NCBI GenBank assembly: GCA_902765215.1
Contig: CACWZA010000010.1
Location: 30,284 to 94,283 of the forward strand
Length of the DNA: 64,000 bases
From: an uncultured bacterium
Lineage (GTDB): Bacteria > Cyanobacteriota > Vampirovibrionia > Gastranaerophilales > Gastranaerophilaceae
Direction: 5' to 3'
Within the stretch, counting starts at the first letter, position 1; each line of letters starts with the position of its first letter. Positions 10,506 to 19,434 of this stretch are shown here, piece after piece. Both the position numbers and the translations under genes were made by a program. The notes under the pieces are model-generated. The model was not told where the DNA came from. It searched no databases and saw nothing but the letters and a program-made list of their open reading frames with translations.

Positions 10506-10796
10506 TTAAGCAACATAAATTCTGCCGTTTAACATTGATGGTCCAAATGTATCATTCGGATCGCTAACCATTGTTTCAAACAATGACTGAGAATTATCCA
10601 TGGTTGCAATAAAGTTTTGAGCACTCAAAAACTTATCGCCCCAACCGGAATCATCCAGCAAAGCCTGAGTTAAATCCAGACCCAGGGTATTAATATCCTG
10701 TTGTCTTGGCATAACTACCGGGCCCCATTTTACAATTGCGGCATCGTTCCACATGCATGGTCTACCATCATAACCTATTGGTCCATTGTAAGCCAT
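10506..10796 (-). CDS. Short paralogue of the GPIGYDGRP-domain protein
   Basis: This 96-residue protein matches the first 80 residues of its neighbour (9025-10311): AYNGPIGYDGRPCMWNDAA, KWGPVVMPRQQDINTLGLDLT, and FIATMDNSQSLFETMV. It ends soon after in GPSMLNGRIYVA, lacking the linker and C-terminal part. The start at 10796 is chosen because GGAGG lies 10 bases upstream; an earlier ATG overlaps that site. It has its own ribosome site and terminator, so it is probably a real single-domain gene rather than debris. Function unknown. Confidence 0.72.
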   Translation of the reverse strand: MAYNGPIGYDGRPCMWNDAAIVKWGPVVMPRQQDINTLGLDLTQALLDDSGWGDKFLSAQNFIATMDNSQSLFETMVSDPNDTFGPSMLNGRIYVA

Positions 10797-11509
10797 AATA
10801 AATTCCTCCATATAATAATGTGTAACACCATATATTCAATTGTCAGTTTTAAGGGAAACCCCTTAAGGAATTTGTTAAACAAAGAGTTTAACTAAACACC
10901 TTTTGTTTTTAATAATTCTCTATACTGTACGGATAAATTCCGTACAAGTACTTTGAATATTAAGTTGTTAAGTATAAGATAATATCTGACTGAGTGTGCG
11001 GGCATTTTTATAACCCGTCGTTCAGGTGGTAATTTAGGCACTATCAGTAATCGTGCATTAAGTAGTAATACACAATTCAATTCTTGATGTGCTTAGTATA
11101 CGCGTGATATATTCTTAACTTGTGAAGAACCTTAGAGATAACACTATTATGAGATCATATTTGTCGAACATATAGTATTATTGTTAACTAAACCCGTTCA
11201 TTAAAACGTATCTAATCACTCTTTTAATTCCCGTAACATGATAAAGTTTTTTTTTATCAGAATATTGATTAATTCATATTTGTTGTTTAACAAAAGTTTA
11301 CAATCATGGAAATACATGTCATGGCTGGGTTTGACATGATTTAGTCATAACAGGGGCATGGAAACCTCTTGCTTTTTTTTGAAAAATGTTTAAAGTAATA
11401 AGAGTGACGCAGTTACGAAATACAAAATGTAACAACCAAACAGTGTTTATTAAAAAATTAGTTTAAGATAAAATAGGAGGTGTAAAAACAAAATTTAAGG
11501 AGAGCTAAT
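10797..11509. other. Long intergenic region with palindromes, no supported gene
   Basis: No open frame here has a credible ribosome site. It contains a small hairpin TGATAAA/TTTATCA (11239-11259), the CATG inverted repeat CATGTCA/TGACATG (11315-11338), and two Shine-Dalgarno-like sites (AGGAGG at about 11475 and AAGGAG just before the phosphodiesterase start). The segment 10980-11090 is slightly richer in GC but forms no recognised RNA. Confidence 0.5.
11315..11338. promoter_or_regulatory. CATG-containing inverted repeat, putative operator
   Basis: CATGTCA (11315-11321) and TGACATG (11332-11338), with CATG cores 20 bases apart as at 10411-10442. The flanks are also alike (GAAATACATG ... GTTTG). 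It lies about 170 bases upstream of the phosphodiesterase gene. Confidence 0.35.
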
Positions 11510-12256
11510 ATGGAAATAGCCGTTCTATCGGATATTCACGGAAACTTGCTGGCATTAGAAGCTGTGTTAGAAGAAATACATAAGAAAGGATGTGAAAAGA
11601 TATTATTTTTAGGCGATTACGCCCTGGCAGGACCTGAACCGAGCGATACAGTAAATTTCTGTATGAGCTTATCTGAACATGACAACATTGAAATGATTCA
11701 GGGCAATACTGACAAGATGATAGCTGACTTCAGTGAAGAGGTTTACGAAACAGTTAAAAGGGGAGCACCCATAATGGCAAATGCACTAAAAGAAGAAGCT
11801 ACCACCCTGAGTAAAGCCCAGATAGACTTTTTAAGGAACTTGCCTACCCAAAAAGAGATTGTTTTGGACGGAGTAAAAATCCTTATGGTACATGGTTCAC
11901 CAAGAAGAAATAATGAAGACATCATGCCTGACACACCCTTAGAGGAGGTAGAAAAAATGTTGGATGGGGTAGATGCGGATTTAATACTTTGCGGACACAC
12001 CCATATACCTTGCGGGTTTCAAACCAATACCAAACAAACAGTAGTGAATGATGGAAGCGTAGGAAGACCTTTTACAGAAGCCCCGGAAAGTTGTTATGTA
12101 GTTATATCGACCAAAGGAAACGGAGGGTTTGAAGTAGAACATAATTTCGTCAAATATGATAATTATCAGGCGGCAAAAATATTGGCCGGACGAGGCTTTG
12201 AGGGAGCAGAAAAACTGGCGAATAATCTAATCAACCCATCTGCAAGACATTTTTAA
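11510..12256 (+). CDS. Metallophosphoesterase, YfcE/calcineurin-like predicted phosphodiesterase
   Basis: This 248-residue cytosolic protein carries the metal-binding set of the calcineurin-like fold: SDIHGN (residues 7-12), GDYALAGPEP near 37, GNTD near 65, HGSPR near 128 and GHTHIP near 163. The family hydrolyses phosphodiester or phosphomonoester bonds using two metals; the substrate cannot be predicted. The ribosome site is AAGGAG with 7-base spacing. Length is typical. It stands alone, closed by a terminator shared with dut. Confidence 0.9.
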   Translation: MEIAVLSDIHGNLLALEAVLEEIHKKGCEKILFLGDYALAGPEPSDTVNFCMSLSEHDNIEMIQGNTDKMIADFSEEVYETVKRGAPIMANALKEEATTLSKAQIDFLRNLPTQKEIVLDGVKILMVHGSPRRNNEDIMPDTPLEEVEKMLDGVDADLILCGHTHIPCGFQTNTKQTVVNDGSVGRPFTEAPESCYVVISTKGNGGFEVEHNFVKYDNYQAAKILAGRGFEGAEKLANNLINPSARHF

Positions 12257-12266
12257 GAGAAACAAA

Positions 12267-12290
12267 AAAACGGGGCGTTTGCCCCGTTTT
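12267..12290. terminator. Bidirectional terminator between phosphodiesterase gene and dut
   Basis: AAAACGGGGC / GCCCCGTTTT with a GTTT loop, lying between convergent genes. T-runs are available in both directions. Confidence 0.9.
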
Positions 12291-12296
12291 TAACAT

Positions 12297-12734
12297 TTAT
12301 TTTCCGGTTGAACCAAACCCGCCTTCACCTCTGTCTGTATCGGACAATTCCGTTACAACCTCAATCTTTGCCTGCTCGTATGTTGTAATTACCATTTGGG
12401 CAACTCTCTCATCAGGTTGAATTGTATATGCCTCGTTTGAGATATTAACAACAGGAACACAAACTTCCCCTCTGTAATCCTCATCAATTGTTCCCACACA
12501 GTTGATTAAGGTAATTCCGTGTTTGATAGACATGCCTGAACGCGGTCTTATTTGTGCTTCATATCCATGTTCTAACTCTATTTTCAACCCCGTAGGAATA
12601 AGTGTTCTCTCTAAAGGCTGTAAGGTAACAGGCTCAGATATTGCCGCACAAAGATCCATGCCTGCTGCACCCTGAGTTTTATATTCAGGTAAAATTCTGT
12701 TATTTACTAATCGTTGGATTTTTAATATTGTCAT
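12297..12734 (-). CDS. dut: dUTP diphosphatase (trimeric dUTPase)
   Basis: This 145-residue enzyme splits dUTP to dUMP and pyrophosphate, keeping uracil out of DNA and feeding dTMP synthesis. All five trimeric motifs are visible: AAGMDLCA, PRSGMSIKHG, GTIDEDYRGEV, RVAQMVI and the C-terminal arm RGEGGFGSTGK. The start at 12734 is chosen over a longer frame because GGGAG lies just upstream and the length then fits the family. It is convergent with the phosphodiesterase gene. Confidence 0.96.
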   Translation of the reverse strand: MTILKIQRLVNNRILPEYKTQGAAGMDLCAAISEPVTLQPLERTLIPTGLKIELEHGYEAQIRPRSGMSIKHGITLINCVGTIDEDYRGEVCVPVVNISNEAYTIQPDERVAQMVITTYEQAKIEVVTELSDTDRGEGGFGSTGK

Positions 12735-12881
12735 ATTCACTCCCTCTGCTATTTCCATGTATATTTTAACACAGATAGGGGTAAATGTATAAAATGCCCA
12801 TCTCTCTTAAGAGGGACTAGGGGATAAAAAATTAATCATTATTTTAACTTTATACTATAATAAAATTAATCGGAGGGCGGT

Positions 12882-13304
12882 ATGTTTAACAGTTTGAATG
12901 ATGTTTTAAAATATAAAGCAAACAGAATTATCACAAAGAGAATTGAGCCTTATGATGTTATAGAATCAGCAAAGAAGTTCTATGATGTCGTTGATTACAC
13001 CTTTACGGGAAGAAACAAATTTGAAATTCTGGAAGAATTTTTGACCGAACTCAAATCTCTGAAGGTCGCAGGCATGGGGCTATACATGAAGAATGTCAAC
13101 AAATTCTACCTCTTAAAAATTAAGGAAAACTCCGGCAGAAAATCAAATATCGAACTTTTACATACCCTTTTGATATCCGATGAATACGGGTTTTCAGAAG
13201 AAGAACAAATTAATCAGGACGGGATAACCTATTCAACCAACACAGACTATGCCATTGAACAAATAGACATGGGAAAAGCAGAAGCATCCTTCATTATTTT
13301 ATAA
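12882..13304 (+). CDS. Unknown protein; resembles the C-terminal part of DUF1015 proteins
   Basis: This 140-residue protein follows a strong GGAGG ribosome site and a good -10-like TATAAT about 25 bases before it. The order of motifs, LKVAGMGLYMKNVNKFYLL then NIELLHTLL then ITYSTNTDYAIEQID then GKAEASFIIL, recalls the second half of DUF1015 proteins (a glycolate/serine-associated family of unknown role). If so, about 200 N-terminal residues and the last stretch are missing. The good expression signals argue against a dead fragment. The family link rests on memory of sequence patterns and is weak. Confidence 0.55.
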   Translation: MFNSLNDVLKYKANRIITKRIEPYDVIESAKKFYDVVDYTFTGRNKFEILEEFLTELKSLKVAGMGLYMKNVNKFYLLKIKENSGRKSNIELLHTLLISDEYGFSEEEQINQDGITYSTNTDYAIEQIDMGKAEASFIIL

Positions 13305-13311
13305 ATTAAAC

Positions 13312-13344
13312 CAAAATAAAAAGGTCAAGTAAGGGTACTCGACC
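13312..13344 (-). terminator. Terminator of the flagellar rod operon
   Basis: On the minus strand GGTC-AGTA-type arms (one mismatch) enclose a 4-base loop, followed by TTTTTATTTT. It lies about 150 bases after the flgC stop. Confidence 0.6.
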
Positions 13345-13494
13345 AATAAATAAACGGTTTGATTTTAATTTTCTCTAGTTTTTTAAAAAGGTTGTATATG
13401 TATATTTCTTTAAAATGCCGTATTTTGGCATAAGTCAATGTATATTTTCAAGTCTTGCGGTAGGGGTAAATTTATTTATTTTAGCAAATTAACC

Positions 13495-13938
13495 CTACTT
13501 GCCTATTTCTGTGGCACGGGAAGCCATTGCTTTAGTGATATTGATAACAGCCAAGTTCGCTTCATAAGCGCGTTGCGCCATAACTGCGTCAGCCATATCA
13601 ACCATAGCATTTACGTTTGATGAACGGATATAACCGTTAGCATCTGCATCAGGGTGTCCAGGAGCGTATAATTTTTCGCCCATTGTAGGGTCTTCAACAA
13701 CCCCGTTAAATACAACACCACCCTGTAAATAAGGTAATGTGCCGACACCGAATACATCATTCTTCATTTGGGTTAAAACCCCTCTGAATGATATATCTTC
13801 TGTTGCGTTTAAAACAGGAATTCTTCTTACATAGTTCGGGGTATCGATATTCGCAATGTTCTTTGCGTGAATATCCATTCTCAAACCGTGTGCTTTTAGT
13901 GCGTTTGCTCCAATATTTATGGATTCCATTATACCCAT
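13495..13938 (-). CDS. flgC: Flagellar basal-body rod protein FlgC
   Basis: This 147-residue protein is a proximal rod component of the flagellar basal body, exported by the flagellar type III apparatus. The N-terminal rod motif KNIANIDTPNY is at residues 26-36. The C-terminus (NVNAMVDMADAVMAQRAYEA) is the FlgC-type helical end that packs in the rod. It is last of four minus-strand genes, 7 bases after flgB. FliE, which often follows, is not here. Confidence 0.93.
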   Translation of the reverse strand: MGIMESINIGANALKAHGLRMDIHAKNIANIDTPNYVRRIPVLNATEDISFRGVLTQMKNDVFGVGTLPYLQGGVVFNGVVEDPTMGEKLYAPGHPDADANGYIRSSNVNAMVDMADAVMAQRAYEANLAVINITKAMASRATEIGK

Positions 13939-13945
13939 TATGTAC

Positions 13946-14296
13946 CTACTTTCCTACATTAATTACAGTTTTCATTTGAGTAATAATATTAGACATTCTT
14001 CTTGTTGCAATTGTATACATCAAGGAGTTCTTTTGCATTTCAGTCAATTCCTGAGCAGGATTGATTTCTACATTCTGCTCATAATCAAACATCGGGGATG
14101 GCCCGAGTTTTTGTGCCAATTTTGTTTCCAAAGATGCTGTTGCGCCGCCAACATACTGACTGAAATCAATGTCACGTCTGACATACCCCGGGGTATCGAC
14201 GTTAGCAATGTTTGAACCTAACGCTCTCTGTCTTTGAGCGATAAGATCAAGTGCCAGTGATGTTTTACCTACGCAACCTAGTGCTGCCCAACTCAT
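13946..14296 (-). CDS. flgB: Flagellar basal-body rod protein FlgB
   Basis: This 116-residue proximal rod protein is slightly shorter than the usual 130. Residues 28-38 hold SNIANVDTPGY, the FlgB signature, followed by VRRDIDFSQYVGG. The C-terminal helix (NSLMYTIATRRMSNIITQMK) resembles other FlgB ends. A GGAGG site lies just before ATG. It sits directly upstream of flgC as in most flagellar operons. Confidence 0.92.
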   Translation of the reverse strand: MSWAALGCVGKTSLALDLIAQRQRALGSNIANVDTPGYVRRDIDFSQYVGGATASLETKLAQKLGPSPMFDYEQNVEINPAQELTEMQKNSLMYTIATRRMSNIITQMKTVINVGK

Positions 14297-14318
14297 TAGT
14301 TAAACCCTCCAAAGTTTA

Positions 14319-15035
14319 TTATTCTCTAATATTGATACCTTTGTTGTACATATCATCTGCGACTTTTAAAAGACGCATACTTGCAATCATTGATGCGTTC
14401 AAACGAAGCATTTCGTTAACGGAATTATAAATATCCACGTTAGAAATTTCGATTGCATTTTGTCTGAATGATTTATGGTTCTGAAGCAATTCAGGTTCAC
14501 CTGAATCTTCTGTTACTACCATTTTATTGTTTACACCCTGCTCTAATCTTTCAGGATTAGGGAAAGTTACAAGCGGAATAGTTCCCACTCTTTTCGGCAA
14601 CCCGCCTGCTTCATCATAAGTGTATACATCACCGTTAGGGTTTACGGAGAACTTGTAGCAGTTAGCCGGAATTTTTATTCCGCCGCCAACGAGCCATCCG
14701 TCTTTGGTATACATATAACCGTCTTTTCCCTGAACGAAAGAACCGTCACGGGTATACTGAACTTCACCATCTTCAGATGTAACAGGAATGTATCCGTTAC
14801 CTTTTATAGCAATATCATAAGGATTTTCTGTAATTCTTATTGCACCTTGTTTACAATCAGTTCTTTGAGTACCTGCAAGGTATCCGTCCTCTCTTAAGAC
14901 CTGCTCAAATCTGACTGATTTATAACCGTATGTATTGTAGTTTGCCAAATCATTACCAACAAACCCCAATTTATCAAACTGAGTTGTTGCGTTATTGATT
15001 GCTTTTCTTACAATTGCCTGTGCATTAAACATCAT
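14319..15035 (-). CDS. flgG: Flagellar rod protein of the FlgF/FlgG family (second copy)
   Basis: This 238-residue rod/hook family protein has an N-terminal motif GNDLANYNTYGYKSVRFEQ (compare NNLANVNTNGYK). A central part has YDIAIKGNGYIPV and YTRDGSFVQGKDGYM, the Flg_hook signature. The helical C-terminus includes SNVDIYNSVNEMLRLNASM. The symbol is tentative, since FlgF and FlgG are hard to tell apart and this one diverges. It lies between its paralogue and flgB. Confidence 0.85.
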   Translation of the reverse strand: MMFNAQAIVRKAINNATTQFDKLGFVGNDLANYNTYGYKSVRFEQVLREDGYLAGTQRTDCKQGAIRITENPYDIAIKGNGYIPVTSEDGEVQYTRDGSFVQGKDGYMYTKDGWLVGGGIKIPANCYKFSVNPNGDVYTYDEAGGLPKRVGTIPLVTFPNPERLEQGVNNKMVVTEDSGEPELLQNHKSFRQNAIEISNVDIYNSVNEMLRLNASMIASMRLLKVADDMYNKGINIRE

Positions 15036-15048
15036 AATTCAGTTCCTC

Positions 15049-15747
15049 CTATGATGCTGAACCCAATTGGCTTATTGCCTTTTGAGTGTTAGTGTTTTGC
15101 ATAATAAATATTTGTCTGTTTGCTTCAAACGCTCTTATTGTAGGCATAACAGCCAAGAATTCGTTTTGAAGCGAAACGTTTGAATACTCGTTGTAACCCT
15201 GCTTAACATCAGGGTGCATTACAGCCATGCCTGTCGAATCAACGACACCCATTGTTGCAACATATTCAAGTTTTCTTGTGTCAGGGTTAAAGACACTTAA
15301 ACGGCCTTTTCTGTCAATCTGAATTTGTTTCAAATCGTCAGGAACAAACGGTAATTTAATAGGGGTACCGCTATCAGAAAGAACTTGCCCGCCCTCTAAA
15401 TTAATGAGGTTGCCTTCTTTATCCATCTGGAATCTGCCGTCACGGGTAAGTCTGACCCCCTGCGGAGTATTAATCTGGAAATAGCCTTTAGTTGCAATAG
15501 CGATATCCAAAGGTCGTTCCGAAATCTGAATACGACCTACCTGCTCGTCAACGTTTGTTGAAATCCCGTGCACACCCAAATATTCGGTAAACGACGAAAC
15601 AACAGCCTGCTTACGCTGATATCCGACTTTATCGAACCCCGTAACGTTCTCATTTGTAATTCCCAACAATTCATTGGAAACCTGCATCGCCCTGATTGAT
15701 GCCCTTATACCCGGTTCGCAATACCTGATACCTGTACTGATTTTCAT
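15049..15747 (-). CDS. Flagellar rod protein of the FlgF/FlgG family (first gene of operon)
   Basis: This 232-residue paralogue of the next gene is likely a rod component. It has TNENVTGFDKVGYQRK in place of the usual NNLANVNTxGYK motif, then RPLDIAIATKGYFQI and LTRDGRFQMDKEGNL. The C-terminal helix has SNVSLQNEFLAVMPTIRAFE. The changed Asn-Leu-Ala motif is unusual. FlgF and FlgG are both possible. It opens the four-gene operon behind a sigma-28-like promoter. Confidence 0.83.
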   Translation of the reverse strand: MKISTGIRYCEPGIRASIRAMQVSNELLGITNENVTGFDKVGYQRKQAVVSSFTEYLGVHGISTNVDEQVGRIQISERPLDIAIATKGYFQINTPQGVRLTRDGRFQMDKEGNLINLEGGQVLSDSGTPIKLPFVPDDLKQIQIDRKGRLSVFNPDTRKLEYVATMGVVDSTGMAVMHPDVKQGYNEYSNVSLQNEFLAVMPTIRAFEANRQIFIMQNTNTQKAISQLGSAS

Positions 15748-15788
15748 GTTTTACCTCTCTCGATTGTTAGTTAAACCGTTCCCTCTGT

Positions 15789-15816
15789 TTATCGGTGTAA
15801 TTAGATACAACCTTTA
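15789..15816 (-). promoter_or_regulatory. Sigma-28 (FliA)-like promoter for the rod operon
   Basis: On the minus strand TAAA (15816-15813) and ACCGATAA (15796-15789) are 16 bases apart. The sigma-28 consensus is TAAA-N15-GCCGATAA, so it differs by one base in the -10 and one in spacing. It lies about 42 bases before the first flagellar start. Sigma-28 usually drives late genes, so control of rod genes would be unusual. Confidence 0.5.
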
Positions 15817-15913
15817 AACTCTCTACACGTTTTTCGTCTATTTAGATGACTTTACTGTGTTCTTAATGTTTTTTTCAGGAAAGTCAAGTCATAATAAGGA
15901 ACGGATGTAAAGC

Positions 15914-17437
15914 TTACTTTTGGGCACTTGCACTATGCTCAATCTCACCCGCAATACGACTCTCTTTTGCAATTTTATTAGGGCCTATAGTGAAGATCCA
16001 AGGCTGCATTTTAAATTTCTTTTTCATGGCATTTTTATAATCTTCTGATAATTTCTCCATATCAGATTCAGCCGTAACAGATCTCAATTCATTTCTGTCT
16101 TTGAAGGCGTAATCTCTGTGACCTTCATGCTTTATACCGCCGTTTTCAAGTTCTTTATCCCATTTTTTTCTGTATCTTATTTTGTTATATTTCCACGATA
16201 TTGCATCACCCCATTCGTCAAACGAGTTCTTCGGAGCAATTATATCCTCATCCTGCAAATGCTGAATTTCATGTCTTAAGGTTGAACCTTCAGACAAATA
16301 ATGCCCGTCATCCTGAAGCAATTCCCTTACATTAACAGTCTTATCAATTGAATTTGCATAACCTGATGAATGAGTTTTGAGCATATATTCATCTATAGCA
16401 TTGATATGAACCATTTTTGGAATAATCACTTCATCTTTGCCTGCTTCTTTCCATAATCTCAATTCTTCTCTGAGGTATTTAAGGTCTTCTAATGAAGTAT
16501 CCGCATTAGAAGTAATAACATAGGTATTATATTCTTTTTGAATTTCTTCACATTCTTTTGCAATATCAGGAGGAAGGGTTTTCAGATATTCTTCCTTATA
16601 GAGAATATCTACTGCCTCTTGTCTTGTTTCGGCATATTTTGAAAAGACACTTTTCATAGCATCTTGTCTAAGATTATTTTCATAAGTATCACGCAATCCT
16701 TTTTTCGTAAACTCATCATAATTCCTCAGATATTCAGGGTACTTTTTACTGCGGGTATTGCTCGATAACAAACCCTTTCTGTAGGTATCTTCAGATTTTT
16801 TGGTTCCGTCAATAATATCCAAAAGCCAAATATTCTTTTTATCCATCCACTTGTAAAACTTACGCGCCCCGTTATCAATATTCAGATATTTTCCGCTTAT
16901 TGAATTTGCTGCATCTGCATAGTTTTCCGCAAAGGACATTGCATTTTCATAGTAAATTTTAAATTTCTTTGGTTCATATCCGTTTAAAAACTCTATTCTA
17001 TCGAGGATAACAGATTTTATTTTAGGGTTATCTATCATCTCAACACTTCGCATAAGAGATGTCACTCTGTAGGATGATTTACGAAGGTCTTTAGAACTGT
17101 CCAGAACTAACGAATATAACTTTGAAAACTTTTCTTTTATCTGAGAATCTTCACATTTATCTATAATATTTCTTGTTGACTCTACAAGCTGTTTTGTAGT
17201 ATTCACAGCAGGGGTTAACCCAAAAGTATTCGGATGAATAAGCCTGTCGGCGAAAGGTGCAACGACTGCATCATCAGCAACTCTCATTTCGCAAACGGTT
17301 TCACCTAACTCCTCAGCAGGTACATCTGACGGTTTAAAATATATTCTGTTCGGATGCTCGGCAGATTTAACTCCTTTATTAATATAAGGAGCTATTTTAT
17401 CAAATATGGTTGATACTAACCTGTTATTTACAGCCAT
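15914..17437 (-). CDS. Unknown protein with HExxH zincin-like motif
   Basis: This 507-residue protein is of no recognised family. Around residue 389 it has LRHEIQHLQDE, matching the HExxH zinc-binding motif. About 60 residues later RNELRSVTAESD could supply the third ligand (Glu), as in several gluzincin-type peptidases. Most of the rest is charged and helical, with no signal peptide. Substrate and export are unknown; the name of the longest relatives is not recalled. The ribosome site is weak. It sits between thrS and the flagellar operon on the same strand. The peptidase role is inferred from the motif alone. Confidence 0.65.
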   Translation of the reverse strand: MAVNNRLVSTIFDKIAPYINKGVKSAEHPNRIYFKPSDVPAEELGETVCEMRVADDAVVAPFADRLIHPNTFGLTPAVNTTKQLVESTRNIIDKCEDSQIKEKFSKLYSLVLDSSKDLRKSSYRVTSLMRSVEMIDNPKIKSVILDRIEFLNGYEPKKFKIYYENAMSFAENYADAANSISGKYLNIDNGARKFYKWMDKKNIWLLDIIDGTKKSEDTYRKGLLSSNTRSKKYPEYLRNYDEFTKKGLRDTYENNLRQDAMKSVFSKYAETRQEAVDILYKEEYLKTLPPDIAKECEEIQKEYNTYVITSNADTSLEDLKYLREELRLWKEAGKDEVIIPKMVHINAIDEYMLKTHSSGYANSIDKTVNVRELLQDDGHYLSEGSTLRHEIQHLQDEDIIAPKNSFDEWGDAISWKYNKIRYRKKWDKELENGGIKHEGHRDYAFKDRNELRSVTAESDMEKLSEDYKNAMKKKFKMQPWIFTIGPNKIAKESRIAGEIEHSASAQK

Positions 17438-17522
17438 GAAAATATAATAACCTTATTATATACCTACACAGATATAAAAACATGTTTTATCCGAGAATTG
17501 CCCTAATTGTAAAATTTGTAAA

Positions 17523-17554
17523 AAAATACGGCAGGGTTTAAGCTGCCGTATTTT
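17523..17554 (-). terminator. Terminator after thrS
   Basis: AAAATACGGCAG / CTGCCGTATTTT, a 12-bp stem with an 8-base loop, about 23 bases after the thrS stop on the minus strand and followed by a T-run in that direction. Confidence 0.88.
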
Positions 17555-17576
17555 ATATATTATATTAATATATGTC

Positions 17577-19379
17577 TTATTTAGCCTGAGCCTTTGCAAA
17601 CGACTCGTTTGCTCTTGTTTTTGTTTCTTCAAGCACTTTAGAGATAAACTCATCAACGCTGAAAGTACCGACCTGACCGATACCTCTTGCACGGACTGCA
17701 ACAGCGTTTTGTTCAATTTCTCTGTCACCGATTACGCAAACATAAGGTATTTTCTTATCCTGTAAAGATTCTCTGATTTTATAATTCATAGATTCTGAAC
17801 GATCGTCAAGATTTGCTCTTATACCTGCTTCTCTCATTTTCTTATAAACTGCTTCTGCAAAATCAGTATGTTTATCATTCGAAATAGGAACGATAGCAAC
17901 CTGAGTTGGTGCAAGCCATGTAGGGAACGCACCCGCATAGTGTTCAATAAGAATACCATGGAATCTTTCCATTGAACCGAAGATAACTCTGTGAAGCATC
18001 AAAGGTGTTTTTAACTGACCGTCTTTATCCTGATATTTAATATCAAATCTTGCAGGAAGGTTAAAGTCTAACTGAATAGTGGCACATTGCCATGTTCTTC
18101 CGATAGCATCTTTAATTTTGAAGTCAATTTTAGGGCCGTAGAACGCACCGTCACCCTCGTTGATGTCGTACTTCATTCCGCGTCTTTCCATCGCTTCTTT
18201 TAAACCTGCTTCCGCTTTATTCCAGTTTTCTATTTCACCTACGAAACTTTCAGGTCTTGTTGAAAGCTCAACTTCAAACTCCATGTTAAAGATTTTCATA
18301 GTATCTGCTACAAAATCAATAACCCCGTTGATTTCATCAACTAACTGTTCCGGAGTACAGAAGATGTGAGCATCGTCCTGAGTAAACCCTTGAACACGAG
18401 TTAAACCTGACAGTGCACCTGATTTTTCTTTTCTGTATACTGTACCGAGTTCAGCCATACGAAGCGGTAATGAACGGTATGAATGTCTGTTTGCCTGATA
18501 GATTAAGATGTGGAACGGACAGTTCATAGGTTTAACTACGAATTGAGCATCGCTGTCCTCATCTTTCTGTACAAAGAACATGTTTTCTTTGTAGTGATCC
18601 ATGTGACCTGAGATTTCCCAAAGAGTAGATTTAGCGATTTGAGGAGTGTTAACAATAACGTACCCTCTTTTTCTGTGTTCTTCTCTCCAGTAGTTTTCAA
18701 TTTGTTCTCTTACTGTTGCAAGATTTGGGTGCCACAATACCAAACCGCCGCCCATTTCTTCTCTTGTAGAGAATAAATCTAACTGTGTACCGAGTTTTCT
18801 GTGGTCACGTTTTTCTGCTTCTTCAAGCATGGTTAAGTAAGCCTGTAAATCTTCTTTGTTCCAATATGCTGTTGCATAAATACGCTGGAGCATTTTGTTC
18901 TTTTCATTCCCTCTCCAGTATGCGCCTGCAACCTTAAGAAGTTTAAAGGCATTACCTTTAATATAAGATGTATTAGGAACGTGAGGTCCTGCACAGAGGT
19001 CGTTGAAGAGTGCATTACCATCTTTGTCCTTTGTTACATACAAAGTCGGATTGTCGTTTCTGTGTTCTTCAAGCAACTCTGCTTTATAGATTTCACCCTG
19101 AGCCTTAAATTCTGCAATTTGCTTATCAACATCTTCAACATAAACCTTTTCAAAAGTAAGGTTTTGTTTAACAATGTTTTTCATTTCTGCTTCGATTTTT
19201 TCGAAATCTTCCTGTGTAAAGGTGTGACCGTCAGTCATATCGAAGTCATAATAAAACCCTTCATCAGTTGCAGGTCCGATTGCTAACTTTGCAGCCGGAA
19301 ACAGCTTCTGAACGGCTTGTGCTAATACGTGAGATGTTGAGTGTCTCAAAGTGTGTAATGTTTCGTTGTTTTTTTCCAT
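17577..19379 (-). CDS. thrS: Threonyl-tRNA synthetase lacking the TGS domain
   Basis: This 600-residue enzyme charges tRNA-Thr. It begins directly with the editing domain (TLRHSTSHVLAQAVQKLFP, residues 8-26, with the HxxxH motif). The class II catalytic core follows (motif 2 TVYRKEKSGALSGLTRVQGF, zinc-site Cys in NCPFHI) and the anticodon-binding domain near the C-terminus (ATIQL, PTWLAPTQVAIVP). The roughly 60-residue N-terminal TGS domain of E. coli ThrRS is absent, as in cyanobacterial enzymes, which fits the proposed lineage. AGAAGG lies 5 bases before ATG. No T-box leader was found. Confidence 0.97.
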   Translation of the reverse strand: MEKNNETLHTLRHSTSHVLAQAVQKLFPAAKLAIGPATDEGFYYDFDMTDGHTFTQEDFEKIEAEMKNIVKQNLTFEKVYVEDVDKQIAEFKAQGEIYKAELLEEHRNDNPTLYVTKDKDGNALFNDLCAGPHVPNTSYIKGNAFKLLKVAGAYWRGNEKNKMLQRIYATAYWNKEDLQAYLTMLEEAEKRDHRKLGTQLDLFSTREEMGGGLVLWHPNLATVREQIENYWREEHRKRGYVIVNTPQIAKSTLWEISGHMDHYKENMFFVQKDEDSDAQFVVKPMNCPFHILIYQANRHSYRSLPLRMAELGTVYRKEKSGALSGLTRVQGFTQDDAHIFCTPEQLVDEINGVIDFVADTMKIFNMEFEVELSTRPESFVGEIENWNKAEAGLKEAMERRGMKYDINEGDGAFYGPKIDFKIKDAIGRTWQCATIQLDFNLPARFDIKYQDKDGQLKTPLMLHRVIFGSMERFHGILIEHYAGAFPTWLAPTQVAIVPISNDKHTDFAEAVYKKMREAGIRANLDDRSESMNYKIRESLQDKKIPYVCVIGDREIEQNAVAVRARGIGQVGTFSVDEFISKVLEETKTRANESFAKAQAK

Positions 19380-19434
19380 TTTTGCCTTCTCTTTCTATCC
19401 TTAGAGCGTTTGCCGTATAAATATTTAAAAACCC

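Noticed and set aside
10892..11080. 62-codon minus-strand frame in the long intergenic region
   Set aside because: It needs a TTG start, has no Shine-Dalgarno and no recognisable product.
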